A stretch of DNA of 63,396 bases from Planctomycetota bacterium (GTDB taxonomy: Bacteria; Planctomycetota; UBA8108; JACQVS01): positions 1-63,396 of the forward strand of contig JACQVS010000263.1 in the NCBI GenBank assembly GCA_016209605.1, read 5' to 3'. This document shows, one piece after another, positions 45,090-54,307 of this stretch. Every line of letters begins with the position of its first letter. The first letter of the stretch is position 1. The notes under the pieces were generated by a model, which had not been told where the DNA came from, searched no databases, and worked only from the letters and a program-made list of their open reading frames with translations. Made by a program: the position numbers and the translations under genes.

Positions 45090-46547
45090 TCACGGCACCA
45101 GCGCCGGCTCGACCCAGACCGCCCAGCACGAGCCGTAGTGGCCGGGGCACTCGACCTCGAGCTTGAGCATCTCGACCCCGGAGATCTCGACCTTGACGCC
45201 CTGCAGCTCGCCAAGCTTCCCCGCCGGCCTGGACTTCCAGAGGAGCCGGTCATCGCCGTAGACCTTGAAGACCGCCGGCGTCGCCGGCGGCTTCTCACCT
45301 CCATCCGCGATGGCGACTCGCGCTTCCAGAGTCCCAAATTTTTTGTCGATCCGGTAGATGGCATAGGAACTCCCCTGGCTGGGCGGATGCATGGAGAGAC
45401 CGTTGGGCGACTCCAGGCCGCCAACCCGGATCCGGCCGTTCCTCTTTGCCCTTGGATTCGGCTTGTAGCCGAGGTCCCCCTTCTTGCCGAACTGGCCGAC
45501 GCCGACCGATGATTTTTCCTCCTGCAAATCAGCGAGATAAACCTTTTTCACCCCCAGCCGGGACCAATTGATCCGCGAAAACTCCTGGAGGCGCTTCTCG
45601 ACCTTGGCCCGGGAGAGCCCCTCCAGCCGCGGCAAGGCGCTTCGGTACCAGGCCGCGGCGCGGATCTGGAAACGGATCCTGTAAACCTCCCCCTCCTTCG
45701 CGGCCAGGTCCCACCAGCCGTCGGCGAGGGCGAGAAGCTCCAGCGGCTCCTGCGGCGCGGCAATTTCCTTCCGGGCGAGGTCGGCCAGCGCCGCCTCATG
45801 CCTCTGGGCGATCAGGGGCAGGCCCTGCCGCCAATCGCCCTTCACCAGGCACAGGAACTTCCCCACCGCCAGGCTGGCCTCGGGGTCGCCGGGATGCTGG
45901 CTCAGGACGGTTTTCATCTTCTCGACCCGCTCCTGCTCGCCCTTCAGGCCCGCCACGTCCTTTTCCCGCGTCCGGGCGGCGGAGCTGAGGACGTCATCCT
46001 TCCCCTTGTCGGCGGCGCTGGAGGCGGCGCGCGACAGCGCCAGGGCCAGGTCGTAGTTGTCCGCGGCCACGGCCTCATCGGCGAGCTGGAAGTACTCGCC
46101 GGCGAGCGCCTGGTTGTCCTCCGCCGAGCGCACGGAGGGCCGGGCCGCCTCGAGCGCCTTGGCCTTCAAGCTCAAGGCGTCGACCCTGTAAGAGCGGTCG
46201 AGATCGCCGATGGCCTCGAGGGCGGTCCGGAAATCGCCCGCCTTGGCGGCCAGATCGGCGGACTCGCGGCAGCAGACGTAGCGCTCGGCGCTCTCCCCCT
46301 TCTCCTCCCGGCCGTACTGGAGGAGCTTCCTGGCGAGGGCCTGCCGGTCGGCGGCGCCGGTTTTCGAGTAATCGCCCTTGAAGATCTCCTTGAGGGCGCT
46401 TTCCGCCGCCTTCCGGGCGCTGGCATCGGGCTCCGGGAGCTTCTCGGCAGCCTGCCTGGGCTCGGCGGGGGCTTCTTCTTCCTGGGCGATTCCGAACCTC
46501 GACCAGGCCAGGCTGAAGAGGATTCCGCAAAAGAATAATGCACGCAT
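45090..46547 (-). CDS. secreted protein with NPCBM-like C-terminal domain
   Basis: A 485-residue protein with a signal peptide (RALFFCGILFSLAWSRFGIA). A helical region with KAAESALKEIFKGDYSKTGA and TPR-like stretches runs to about 340. The last 140 residues (VYLADLQEEKSSVG, IRVGGLESPNGLSMHPPSQG, FKVYGDDRLLWKSRPAG, LKLEVECPG) match the NPCBM/NEW2 carbohydrate-associated module. GAGGAGGA overlaps the sulfatase stop and the gap is nine bases, so it is the second gene of that operon. It probably assists binding of a glycan substrate of the sulfatase. That link is inferred. Confidence 0.82.
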   Translation of the reverse strand: MRALFFCGILFSLAWSRFGIAQEEEAPAEPRQAAEKLPEPDASARKAAESALKEIFKGDYSKTGAADRQALARKLLQYGREEKGESAERYVCCRESADLAAKAGDFRTALEAIGDLDRSYRVDALSLKAKALEAARPSVRSAEDNQALAGEYFQLADEAVAADNYDLALALSRAASSAADKGKDDVLSSAARTREKDVAGLKGEQERVEKMKTVLSQHPGDPEASLAVGKFLCLVKGDWRQGLPLIAQRHEAALADLARKEIAAPQEPLELLALADGWWDLAAKEGEVYRIRFQIRAAAWYRSALPRLEGLSRAKVEKRLQEFSRINWSRLGVKKVYLADLQEEKSSVGVGQFGKKGDLGYKPNPRAKRNGRIRVGGLESPNGLSMHPPSQGSSYAIYRIDKKFGTLEARVAIADGGEKPPATPAVFKVYGDDRLLWKSRPAGKLGELQGVKVEISGVEMLKLEVECPGHYGSCWAVWVEPALVP

Positions 46548-46556
46548 GAATCCTCC

Positions 46557-47903
46557 TCACCGCCCCGCGGGGCGCCAGAGCGGCTGGGCCATCTGGGCGC
46601 TCCACCGCTCGAAAGCTTTTTTCAGCTCCTCGGCCAGGTCCGGCTTTTCGGCGATGAGGTTTTTCTGCTCGCCGGCATCCGCCGCCAGGTCGAAGAGCTG
46701 CAGCGGGTTGGACCCCTCCCTGAGGAGCTTCCAGCTCCCCCGGCGCACGGCGGCGTGGGTCCCCAGGCGCCAGAAGAGGAGGTCGTGCGGCGGCTCGCTT
46801 TTCTCGCCGGTCAGGTACGTCAACAGGTTGACGCCGTCGATGGGGCGGTCGCTGGGCGGCTGGGCGCCCGCGGCGGCGAGAGCGGTCGGGAAGAGGTCGA
46901 GGGAGCTGACCGGCTGCTCGTACACTTTCCCCGCCGGCAGGCGGCCCTTCCACTGCGCCAGGAACGGAACGCGGATGCCCCCCTCGCGCGTGCCGGCCTT
47001 GTATCCGCTGAAAGGATCGTTGCGCGAGGTGTTGGCGCGGGTCGGCCCGCCGTTGTCGCTCAGGAAGAAGATCAAGGTGCTCTCCTCGAGCTCGAGGTCG
47101 CGGATCTTCTTGAGGACGGCGCCGACCCCGTCGTCGAGCGCCGCCAGCATGGCGGCGTAAGCGCGGCGCTTCGGGTCGGAAATGGAGGGGAAGCGCTCCA
47201 GGTGCCTGGGGGCCGCGTGGAGCGGCACGTGCACGGCGTTGTAGGTGAGGTAGAGGAAAAAGGGCTCCTTCCGATGCCGCTCGATGAAGGCGGTGGCCTC
47301 GCGGGTGAAGGCCTCGGTGAGGTAGTCCTTTTCATCGACCGGCTCGGTGCCGCGGTAGATCGGATTGTGAGGATCCGCCTTGGCGTCGACGTAAGAATGG
47401 GCCCCGTGCAGGAAGCCGAAATACTCCTCGAAGCCGCGCTTCAAGGGATGGAACTTCGGCCTCATGCCGAGATGCCACTTGCCGACCATGCCGGTCCTGT
47501 AGCCGGCGGCCTTGAGCCGATCCGCCAGGGTGATCTCCGAGAGCGGCAGCCCGAACTCGACGCCGGCCAGGGCCGCCTGGCCGGGATTGAACTCGTGGCC
47601 GAAGCGCTGCTGGTAGCGCCCGGTCAAGAGGCCGGCGCGGGTGGGGCTGCAGACCGGGCAGGAGACGTAGCCGCTGGTGAAGCGGATGCCGTTCCTGGCC
47701 AGGGAGTCGATGTGGGGCGTCGGGATCTCCTTTCCCCCCTGGCAGCCGAGGTCGGCGTAGCCGAGGTCATCGGCGACGATGATCACGAGATTGGGCTTCC
47801 GGGCGGCCCCTTTCCCGCTCTCCTCATCCCCCTGGAGCCGCGGCAGGGCCGCAAGCCCGATCAAGGTCCAGAGCCAGAACCGCCCGCCGGCGCCATGCCT
47901 CAT
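46557..47903 (-). CDS. secreted arylsulfatase-type sulfatase (formylglycine)
   Basis: A 448-residue sulfatase with a signal peptide and the expected length. Metal ligands Asp45-Asp46 (VADDLG) are followed by the activation motif CSPTRAGLLTGR, whose Cys85 is converted to formylglycine. GKWHLG, VHVPLH and FFLSDNGGP complete the active-site set. GAGGAGG precedes ATG 47903. Family members remove sulfate esters from polysaccharides or lipids, typically in the periplasm. It leads an operon with an NPCBM protein and is divergent from the SNF2 helicase gene. The CxPxR form is the anaerobic/aerobic maturase-compatible Cys type. The substrate is unknown. Confidence 0.92.
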   Translation of the reverse strand: MRHGAGGRFWLWTLIGLAALPRLQGDEESGKGAARKPNLVIIVADDLGYADLGCQGGKEIPTPHIDSLARNGIRFTSGYVSCPVCSPTRAGLLTGRYQQRFGHEFNPGQAALAGVEFGLPLSEITLADRLKAAGYRTGMVGKWHLGMRPKFHPLKRGFEEYFGFLHGAHSYVDAKADPHNPIYRGTEPVDEKDYLTEAFTREATAFIERHRKEPFFLYLTYNAVHVPLHAAPRHLERFPSISDPKRRAYAAMLAALDDGVGAVLKKIRDLELEESTLIFFLSDNGGPTRANTSRNDPFSGYKAGTREGGIRVPFLAQWKGRLPAGKVYEQPVSSLDLFPTALAAAGAQPPSDRPIDGVNLLTYLTGEKSEPPHDLLFWRLGTHAAVRRGSWKLLREGSNPLQLFDLAADAGEQKNLIAEKPDLAEELKKAFERWSAQMAQPLWRPAGR

Positions 47904-48016
47904 CGCTCGCCTCCTCGATTACAGGTTTGATTTCCCACCTCGCATTCGATTAAAATCTGCCCGTTCCTCGGACCAAACTCAAGTCTTTTTTCAGAAAAGA
48001 AGCAGGAGAATACTTT

Positions 48017-50800
48017 ATGGTCAGCCTTCCCGCCGCCGTCGCCGTTTCACCTCCGGAGCGTATTGTCCTTCGAGACCGCAGGACCGAACTTCGAAATCCC
48101 CTGGCGGAGGCGGCCACCGCCGCCCCTCCCCCGGAGGAAAGCGAGGCCTACCGCGAGCTGCTGTCGCGGGCGCACCGGCAGACCGGCCTCCTGCCGGAGC
48201 CCCTGGTGGTGAAGCATGTTCTCTCGGTCACCCGCGGGGCCGACTGGCCGGTGCGGCGCGCGGCCCTGGAGGCGCTCCTCCGCCGCCTGCAGTCCGGCAA
48301 GAAAGACCGGCTGCGCATCGCCTCGAGGCCCATCAGCGGATCGGCGCTGGGTCCATACACCACCCGCCGAGCCCGATCCTCCGACCGGCCTTACGAGACG
48401 GTACTCGCGGGCCTCGATCCCATCCGCGGCAGCTGCAACTGCCCCGACTTCCTCCGCAACTCGCTGGCCGTCTGCAAGCATCTCCTCGCCATCCTCGAGG
48501 ACATCTTCGCCAGCCCCGGCAAGTTGAAGAGAGCCCTCGCTGACCAGGATTCTCCGAGCGGCCCTACCGGCCCCAGCCTCATCTGGAATCCGGTGCGCCC
48601 GCTCACCGGACCCGGCGACCGGCTGCTGCAGATCCGCTGGAACGCCCAGAAGGGCGGCGACCCGAGCGGCAACGGCTTCCACGAGACGCTCAAAAAATGG
48701 TTCCGCCGCGGCCCGGACGGCGCCCTGGTCCTCGATGAGAAGGCCGCCGCCGATCCCGGCCGCCGCCTGGAGATGGTGAACGATCTCCTCGAGCGGCTCA
48801 AATCGCCGCGGCGCTCGAGGGGAAGCGGCGCCTTCGCGGCCGACCCCGCCCTGCGGGCCATCCTCCTGGAGGAGCGGGCTCGCCTGCAGGCCGCCGACCG
48901 CTTGCGGGATCTCCTCGCCTCGAAAGCCCTCTTCCAACCCTTGAAGCAGAAGCTTTTCCCCTACCAGAAAGAGGGGGTGAAGCGCTTCCTGGAGTGCGGC
49001 CGGCTCCTCCTCGCCGATGACATGGGGCTCGGCAAGACCGCGCAGGCCGTCGCCTGCTGCCAGGCGCTCTGGAACGCCAGCAAGATCCAGCGGGGCTTGA
49101 TCGTGACGCCGGCCAGCTTGAAGCCGCAGTGGCTGCGGGAGTGGCAGAACTTCAGCGACGCGCCGGTGGCCGTGGTCGACGGCCCCGCGGAGCAGCGGGA
49201 GGAGGCCTACCGGCTGCACCCCAAGGGCTTCCTGATCGCCAACTACGAACAGGTGATCCGCGATCTCGAGGTCATCCACCGCTGGAACCCCGAGCTGATG
49301 GTCCTGGATGAAGCCCAGCGGATCAAGAACTGGGCCACCAAGACCGCGGCGTACGTGAAGAAATTGAAGCCCCCCTACCGCCTGGTCCTGACCGGCACGC
49401 CCATGGAAAACCGCCTCGAGGAGCTGGCCTCCATCCTCGACTGGGTGGATGACCACGCCCTGGAGCCCAAGTGGCGGCTGGTCCCCTGGCACACCCTCTG
49501 GGTGGACGGGAACGAGATCGCCGGCGGCGCCCGCCACCTCGACACCCTGCGCGAGCGCTTGAAGGGCTGCATGGTGCGGCGGGTGCGGCAGGAAGTCCTC
49601 GACCAGCTTCCCGAGCGGACCGACACTCCCATCCCCGTGCCGATGACGTCGGAGCAGAAGGAGGAGCACGACAGCTTGAGGCAACCCATCGCCGCCCTCA
49701 TGAGGACCATGGAACGGCGCCCCCTCACCCAGGCCGAGTTCCTCAAGCTCATGAGCCTCCTCACCACCCAGAGGATCATCTGCAACGGCCTCGCCCAGCT
49801 CCGCTTCGAGGAGGTCTGGCCGTCGATCTCCCGGAGCCCGGGGCCGGGGGAGACGCTGCTCCACGGCCTCGCCAGCCCGAAGCTCTCGGAGTTCCGGGAG
49901 ATCATCTCCCAACTCGTGGTCGAACAGGAGCGGAAGGTGGTGGTCTTCAGCCAGTGGCGGCGGATGCTGCGCCTGTCCCAGTGGGCCATCCAGGACCTGC
50001 TCGCCGGCTGCGGCGCTTGTTCCGTCTTCTTCACCGGCGAGGAGGGGCAAAGGAGGCGGACGCAGAACATCGTCGACTTCCACGACGACCCGGACACGCG
50101 CGTCCTTTTCCTGAGCGACGCCGGCGGCGTCGGACTCAACCTCCAGCGCGCCGCGAGCTGCATGATCAACCTCGAGCTGCCCTGGAACCCGGCGGTGCTC
50201 GAGCAGCGCGTCGGCAGGATCCACCGCCTCGGCCAGAAGCAGCCCATCAACGTCTATTACCTGATCAGCCAGGAAGGCATCGAGGAGCGGATCGCGGGCA
50301 TCGTCACCGGGAAGAAAGCGCTTTTCACCGGGCTCTTCGATGGGACCAGCGACGAGATCCGCTTCGAGAAGGCCGGCAGCTTCCTGTCCTGCTTCGAGAA
50401 GATCGTCGAGCCGGCGCGGGCGCCGGACCTCCCCCCGGCCGCCGGAGCGGACGGCGAGGAGGAGGCGATGGCCGAGCAGATGGCCGAGCAGGACCTCCTG
50501 CCGGCGGGGGGGCCGGCGGACGAGTCGAAAGACTCGGTCCCGGAACTCCCGCAACCCGGCGCCGGACCGGCGCGGGCGCTGCCCGCCCCGGAAACAGCGG
50601 CCCCGAAGGCCGCCCCCCCGGAAACCGCGGCCGCGGAGGCCCCCCCCTCACCCGCCCACGTGAAAGGGCTGTTCGAGCGGATCTCCATGCGCCGCTCGAG
50701 CGACGGCAGCTTGACCATCAAGGCTCCCCCCGAGGCCGCCTCCACCCTGGCCAGCCTCTTCGAGGGCTTCGCGCAGCTCTTGAGGGGCGCGGGGAATTGA
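48017..50800 (+). CDS. SWIM zinc-finger SNF2-family helicase
   Basis: A 927-residue protein. A SWIM zinc finger lies near residues 138-156 (GSCNCPDFLRNSLAVCKHLL: CxC...CxH). The SNF2 ATPase follows, with LLADDMGLGKTAQAV (Walker A, about 333-342), LDEAQRIKNW (about 428), LTGTPMENRLEEL, and a helicase C-terminal domain with FLSDAGGVGLNLQ and QRVGRIHRLGQ. A Pro/Ala/Glu-rich low-complexity tail ends in a short conserved block. Such proteins use ATP to move on duplex DNA or remodel protein-DNA complexes. AGGAG precedes the ATG. The next gene, a TPR protein, starts 14 bases downstream and is probably co-transcribed. Confidence 0.92.
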   Translation: MVSLPAAVAVSPPERIVLRDRRTELRNPLAEAATAAPPPEESEAYRELLSRAHRQTGLLPEPLVVKHVLSVTRGADWPVRRAALEALLRRLQSGKKDRLRIASRPISGSALGPYTTRRARSSDRPYETVLAGLDPIRGSCNCPDFLRNSLAVCKHLLAILEDIFASPGKLKRALADQDSPSGPTGPSLIWNPVRPLTGPGDRLLQIRWNAQKGGDPSGNGFHETLKKWFRRGPDGALVLDEKAAADPGRRLEMVNDLLERLKSPRRSRGSGAFAADPALRAILLEERARLQAADRLRDLLASKALFQPLKQKLFPYQKEGVKRFLECGRLLLADDMGLGKTAQAVACCQALWNASKIQRGLIVTPASLKPQWLREWQNFSDAPVAVVDGPAEQREEAYRLHPKGFLIANYEQVIRDLEVIHRWNPELMVLDEAQRIKNWATKTAAYVKKLKPPYRLVLTGTPMENRLEELASILDWVDDHALEPKWRLVPWHTLWVDGNEIAGGARHLDTLRERLKGCMVRRVRQEVLDQLPERTDTPIPVPMTSEQKEEHDSLRQPIAALMRTMERRPLTQAEFLKLMSLLTTQRIICNGLAQLRFEEVWPSISRSPGPGETLLHGLASPKLSEFREIISQLVVEQERKVVVFSQWRRMLRLSQWAIQDLLAGCGACSVFFTGEEGQRRRTQNIVDFHDDPDTRVLFLSDAGGVGLNLQRAASCMINLELPWNPAVLEQRVGRIHRLGQKQPINVYYLISQEGIEERIAGIVTGKKALFTGLFDGTSDEIRFEKAGSFLSCFEKIVEPARAPDLPPAAGADGEEEAMAEQMAEQDLLPAGGPADESKDSVPELPQPGAGPARALPAPETAAPKAAPPETAAAEAPPSPAHVKGLFERISMRRSSDGSLTIKAPPEAASTLASLFEGFAQLLRGAGN

Positions 50801-50814
50801 GGAATCCAAAGAGC

Positions 50815-52032
50815 ATGGCCGCAAGCGAGAGCGCTCCGCCGGCTCCACTCAAGATCGGCTGGCTCCGGCTCCGCCGCCGGCGCCGGCAGGCCGAACGGGC
50901 CCTTGCGGAGGGGGACGCGCAGGCGGCCAGGGAGCTTTTTCAGGACCTGGCGCGGGCGCGGCCGGGCGATTTTTACCTCTGGGCGCAGCTCGCCCGCGCC
51001 GCCTCGGAGGAGGCCGACTGGAGCCTCGCCTTCGAGGCCGCCCAGCAGGCGCTCCAGCTAGGGCGGGGGAGCGACGGCGCCGCCATCCTGCAGGCGGAAG
51101 TCTGCATGGCGGCGGGAAAATACTCCGAGGCCTGGACGGAGCTGCATCGCTGCCCCGAGAACCTCGTCGCCTCGGCGCTGATCCTGCTGCTTGAATTTTT
51201 CGCGCCGGCACCGCCAGGCCGCCACGCGCCGGTCCCCTCATCACCCGCCGTGATCTCCCTGCGCCCCCCCCGAGCTTTGCCACCGCATGCCCTCTGGTTC
51301 GGCCCGGTGCTCGCCCACCTGCTTTTTTTCCTTGAAAAAAAACTGTCAGAGCTGCCGGACTCCCCGGAGGTCCACCGGGCGCGGGCGGCGCTCTTTTTAC
51401 CCGATCTGCGGCCCGAGGCTTTCCCGCCGCCCCCGAACGGCCTCTGGTCCAGGATCACGGCCGCTTGCTCCAGCGCCAGGAAAAGGGAGCGCCGGCGGCG
51501 CGAGGAGGAGGTCCTCGCCCTGCTCCGCCGGGGAGAGCTGCCGCAAGCGGGAGAAAAGCTGGCGGCGTGGCTGGACGATGAACCGGAGGCCTTCGGGAAA
51601 AATAAAGGCGGCCCCAGCGCCGACCCGCGCTTTGGCCTGCTGATCGATCTCCTCTTCGCCTCGGGGGAGTTCCAGGAGGTCTTGAAGTTGGGGGAGCCCG
51701 TCTTGAAGGAAGGCACAGTCCTCGATCCGAGTCTGGCTCTTTACATCACTTACGCCAACCTGGCGCTGGGACGCCTCGAGCGGGCCCGGGAGATCCTCCA
51801 CCGGCGGGTGAAGGCCCCAAGCGGCCTCACGGCGGAGACCTGCCACCTCTACGGTCTCTTATCGGTCCAGAGCGGCCATCCCGAGAAAGCCATCCCCTGG
51901 TTCCGCCGGGCCTTCGAGCGGAACGACCTCGCCCTGGTCGAGGCCGCCAGGCGCCAGATGGAAGCCTTGGGCAGATCCCTTCCGGCCGCCTCAAAGTGCC
52001 AAAATGGCAGGTCCTTAAGGCTCCCAACCTAA
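50815..52032 (+). CDS. TPR-repeat protein downstream of the SNF2 gene
   Basis: A 405-residue protein from ATG 50815. A basic start (RLRRRRRQAER) leads to TPR-like helices (ALAEGDAQAARELFQDLARA, DFYLWAQLARAASEEADWSL) and a last TPR pair (TCHLYGLLSVQSGHPEKAIP, WFRRAFERNDLA). No signal peptide or membrane helix is convincing. It is 14 bases after the helicase stop, so both are likely one transcript, and it may be a protein-binding partner of the helicase. The frame upstream of 50815 is only a shadow of the helicase gene. Confidence 0.75.
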   Translation: MAASESAPPAPLKIGWLRLRRRRRQAERALAEGDAQAARELFQDLARARPGDFYLWAQLARAASEEADWSLAFEAAQQALQLGRGSDGAAILQAEVCMAAGKYSEAWTELHRCPENLVASALILLLEFFAPAPPGRHAPVPSSPAVISLRPPRALPPHALWFGPVLAHLLFFLEKKLSELPDSPEVHRARAALFLPDLRPEAFPPPPNGLWSRITAACSSARKRERRRREEEVLALLRRGELPQAGEKLAAWLDDEPEAFGKNKGGPSADPRFGLLIDLLFASGEFQEVLKLGEPVLKEGTVLDPSLALYITYANLALGRLERAREILHRRVKAPSGLTAETCHLYGLLSVQSGHPEKAIPWFRRAFERNDLALVEAARRQMEALGRSLPAASKCQNGRSLRLPT

Positions 52033-52120
52033 ACCTAAGTAATTGCTACAAAAATACTTAAGCTGCCTTCAGGGCCCTTCTTGCTTTCCCTCCGGCGCCA
52101 TGGTAAAAGCTTAGGTATTG

Positions 52121-52139
52121 GGCCTCGGAAAGCGAGGCC
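52121..52139. terminator. GC-rich stem-loop between TPR gene and kinase gene
   Basis: GGCCTCG-GAAAG-CGAGGCC forms a perfect seven-pair stem with a five-base loop, followed 16 bases later by a short T run. It lies about 90 bases after the TPR gene's stop, suiting a terminator for the helicase-TPR transcript. The distance to the T run makes it imperfect; an mRNA leader element of the kinase gene is the alternative. Confidence 0.45.
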
Positions 52140-52220
52140 GCCAAAACCTGCCTTTTTCAACTTTCAAGGTTTTCGTCCAGCACCCGGTTGATCTACCGGC
52201 AAAGGCAAACGCTCGTGGTC

Positions 52221-53537
52221 ATGAATGCGCTCGCACCACCGCAAATTCCGCAGCTCCGGCGGGGAATCCGTCTGGGAAAGTACCAGCTCCTCAGCCGCCT
52301 TGCCGAGGGGGGGTTCAGCCAGGTCTGGAAGGCCCGGGACACCCTAGAGGACCAGAACGTCGCCTTGAAGATCCCCAACACCTACGGCCCGGGGGCGGTC
52401 GACCTCGAGGAGCTGCGCAAGGAAATCCGCTTGAGCGCGCGCCTGGACCATCCCAACATCGTCCGCATCCGCAACGCTGACAAGATCGGCGATCTCTACG
52501 TGATCGCGAGCGACCTGGCGGTCGAGTCCCTGGAGGACCGCCTCGCCCGCCGGCTGAGCACGTGGCGCGCCGTCTCCTACATCCGCCAGGCCCTTCAGGG
52601 CTTGGCCTACGCGCACCAGAACCGCATCATCCATCGCGACGTCAAGCCCTCCAACTTCATGATCTTCCCGGAGGACCGGCTGCGGATCGCCGATTTCGGC
52701 ATCGCCATGGTCGCCAATCAGACCATGGTATCGGCGACCGGATCCGGCACCGTCCTTTACTACGCCCCCGAGCAAGCCCACGGCTACCCCTGCTTCGCCT
52801 CCGACCTGTTCTCCCTCGGCCTCATCTGCCACGAGATGATCACCGGCCGGCTGCCGCGCTGGCCCTTCGAGTGGCCCTTTGTCGGCGAGGACATCCTGCG
52901 GGGCAAGGTGCCGCAGGAGTTCATCGGCATGATCCGCAAGGCCACCCACCTTGATTACCGCCTGCGCTATCACGATGCCGGCGAGATGCTAGCCGCCTTC
53001 GAGCGCATCGAGCCGGCGATCAAGCGCTTCCTGTCGCCGCAGCTGAAGCCACGGCGCCGGCGCCAGCGGCTGGGAGTCTGGAAGGAGCTGCGCTTCAAGG
53101 AGTTCCAGCGCGCCTTCGGAAAGAAGCTTTTTCTGCGCTTCGAGTGCCCGGAGTGCCACGGCCCGATTTCCGAGCACATGTCGAGCTGCCCGTGGTGCGG
53201 CATCGATGAAATCCACTTTGGCGAGGAGACCGAGTTCGACCATTTCTGCAGCCGCTGCTACCGCGGTCTGCTGAAGGAGTGGCGCTACTGCCCGTGGTGC
53301 TGGGGGCCGGGCTTCCCCGAGGCCGATGGGACGCCGCGGCCGAACCCGCGCTACCGCTCGAGCTGCGGCGATTGCAAGCAGCCGCTCATCGAAGGCATGA
53401 TCTACTGCCCCTGGTGCCACTCGAAGCGCGAGAAGCCCATCGACCTCGAGGAGCTGCCGGACCGCTGCTCTCATTGCGAGGGCCCGGTCATCGACGACTT
53501 CTGGGATTACTGCGCCTGGTGCGCCGTGCCGCTGTGA
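52221..53537 (+). CDS. cytoplasmic Ser/Thr kinase with C-terminal double zinc ribbons
   Basis: I choose ATG 52221 (438 residues); the frame extends to a TTG at 52188. Kinase domain about 19-285: LAEGGFSQVWKA (a variant glycine loop), Lys50 (VALKIP), HRDVKPSN with Asp140, and ADFG with Asp158; APEQ is kept. After residue 305 come eight CxxC knuckles in alternating pairs: CPEC/CPWC, CSRC/CPWC, CGDC/CPWC, CSHC/CAWC. These would make four zinc ribbons. No membrane helix is present, unlike the other kinases here. The ribbons suggest binding of nucleic acid or protein. The pseudouridine synthase gene follows after 36 bases, so an RNA link is possible but speculative. Confidence 0.85.
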   Translation: MNALAPPQIPQLRRGIRLGKYQLLSRLAEGGFSQVWKARDTLEDQNVALKIPNTYGPGAVDLEELRKEIRLSARLDHPNIVRIRNADKIGDLYVIASDLAVESLEDRLARRLSTWRAVSYIRQALQGLAYAHQNRIIHRDVKPSNFMIFPEDRLRIADFGIAMVANQTMVSATGSGTVLYYAPEQAHGYPCFASDLFSLGLICHEMITGRLPRWPFEWPFVGEDILRGKVPQEFIGMIRKATHLDYRLRYHDAGEMLAAFERIEPAIKRFLSPQLKPRRRRQRLGVWKELRFKEFQRAFGKKLFLRFECPECHGPISEHMSSCPWCGIDEIHFGEETEFDHFCSRCYRGLLKEWRYCPWCWGPGFPEADGTPRPNPRYRSSCGDCKQPLIEGMIYCPWCHSKREKPIDLEELPDRCSHCEGPVIDDFWDYCAWCAVPL

Positions 53538-53573
53538 TCCGGCCCGTCCTTCCCGCCGCCCGCGAGGAACTCG

Positions 53574-54299
53574 ATGTCCTCCGACTTACCTGAATTCGAC
53601 CCGGAATCGGTGCTCTTTCAGGGGAGCGGTCTCCTGGCCGTCAACAAGCCCGCCGGCATCCCCGTTCACGCCGGCACCGGCCATCCCTTCGGGCTTGCCG
53701 AGATGATCGATGCCTTTGTCAAGATGAACCCCGGCCTCCTGGAAATCAGCCCGAGCCGGCCGGTCCTTCCCATCCATCGCCTGGACCTGGAGGCTTCCGG
53801 CGTCCTGCTTTTCGGATTGACGCCCGAGCTGGCCCGCCTGGCCCACGAGGCCTTTGAAGCGCGCCGGGTGTCGAAGCGCTACCTGGCGGTCGTCTCCGGG
53901 CCGGTGAAGGGAGAAGAGACCATCCGCGGCAAGGTGCGGGCCAAGGGGCGCGACGGCTACCGCTGGGAGAAGTCGAGCCTCGACTACCGACGCCTCGAAG
54001 GGGATGAGCGCTTGAGCCTGGTGGAGGTCGTCCCCCACGAGGGCCGCACCCATCAGATCCGCGCCCTCTTCGCCGGTCTCGACCGGCCGCTGGCCGGCGA
54101 CACGCGCTACGGCAAGCCGAAGCCGGCGCGGCAGTTCCTGGAGAAGTTCGGCGTCCCCGGCCTGCTCCTCCACGCCCTGGAGCTGACCCTGCCGCCGGAG
54201 GTGCTGGGGAGGGAGAGGAAGATCCAGGCGCCGCTGCCGGAAAATTTCCTCAAGGTGATGCGGCAAAAAGGCTGGACAAAAATTAGTGGCTGTCCTTAA
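53574..54299 (+). CDS. RluA-family RNA pseudouridine synthase
   Basis: A 241-residue enzyme without an S4 domain. It has LLAVNKPAGIPVHAG and the catalytic motif HRLDLEASG with Asp71 (normally HRLDxxTSG, so Thr is replaced by Ala). VVPHEGRTHQIRALFAGL and LAGDTRYG complete the family set. Members convert uridine to pseudouridine in rRNA or tRNA. GAGGA precedes ATG. It lies 36 bases after the zinc-ribbon kinase gene in the same direction and overlaps the convergent M48 gene by four bases. Which RNA it modifies cannot be told. Confidence 0.9.
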   Translation: MSSDLPEFDPESVLFQGSGLLAVNKPAGIPVHAGTGHPFGLAEMIDAFVKMNPGLLEISPSRPVLPIHRLDLEASGVLLFGLTPELARLAHEAFEARRVSKRYLAVVSGPVKGEETIRGKVRAKGRDGYRWEKSSLDYRRLEGDERLSLVEVVPHEGRTHQIRALFAGLDRPLAGDTRYGKPKPARQFLEKFGVPGLLLHALELTLPPEVLGRERKIQAPLPENFLKVMRQKGWTKISGCP

Positions 54300-54307
54300 T
54301 TTTTTTT
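54274..54307. terminator. stem-loop and T-run at the convergent gene ends
   Basis: GGACA (54274-54278) pairs with TGTCC (54291-54295), followed by TTAATTTTTTTT, in the overlap between the pseudouridine synthase and the M48 gene. It fits a rho-independent terminator for the plus strand. The enclosed TTAGTGGC and flanking A/T runs also resemble the palindrome at 29999-30023. Confidence 0.45.

Noticed and set aside
48047..50554. Minus-strand open frame of 835 codons opposite the SNF2 helicase
   Set aside because: Antisense shadow of a GC-rich gene; helicase motifs on the plus strand are unambiguous.
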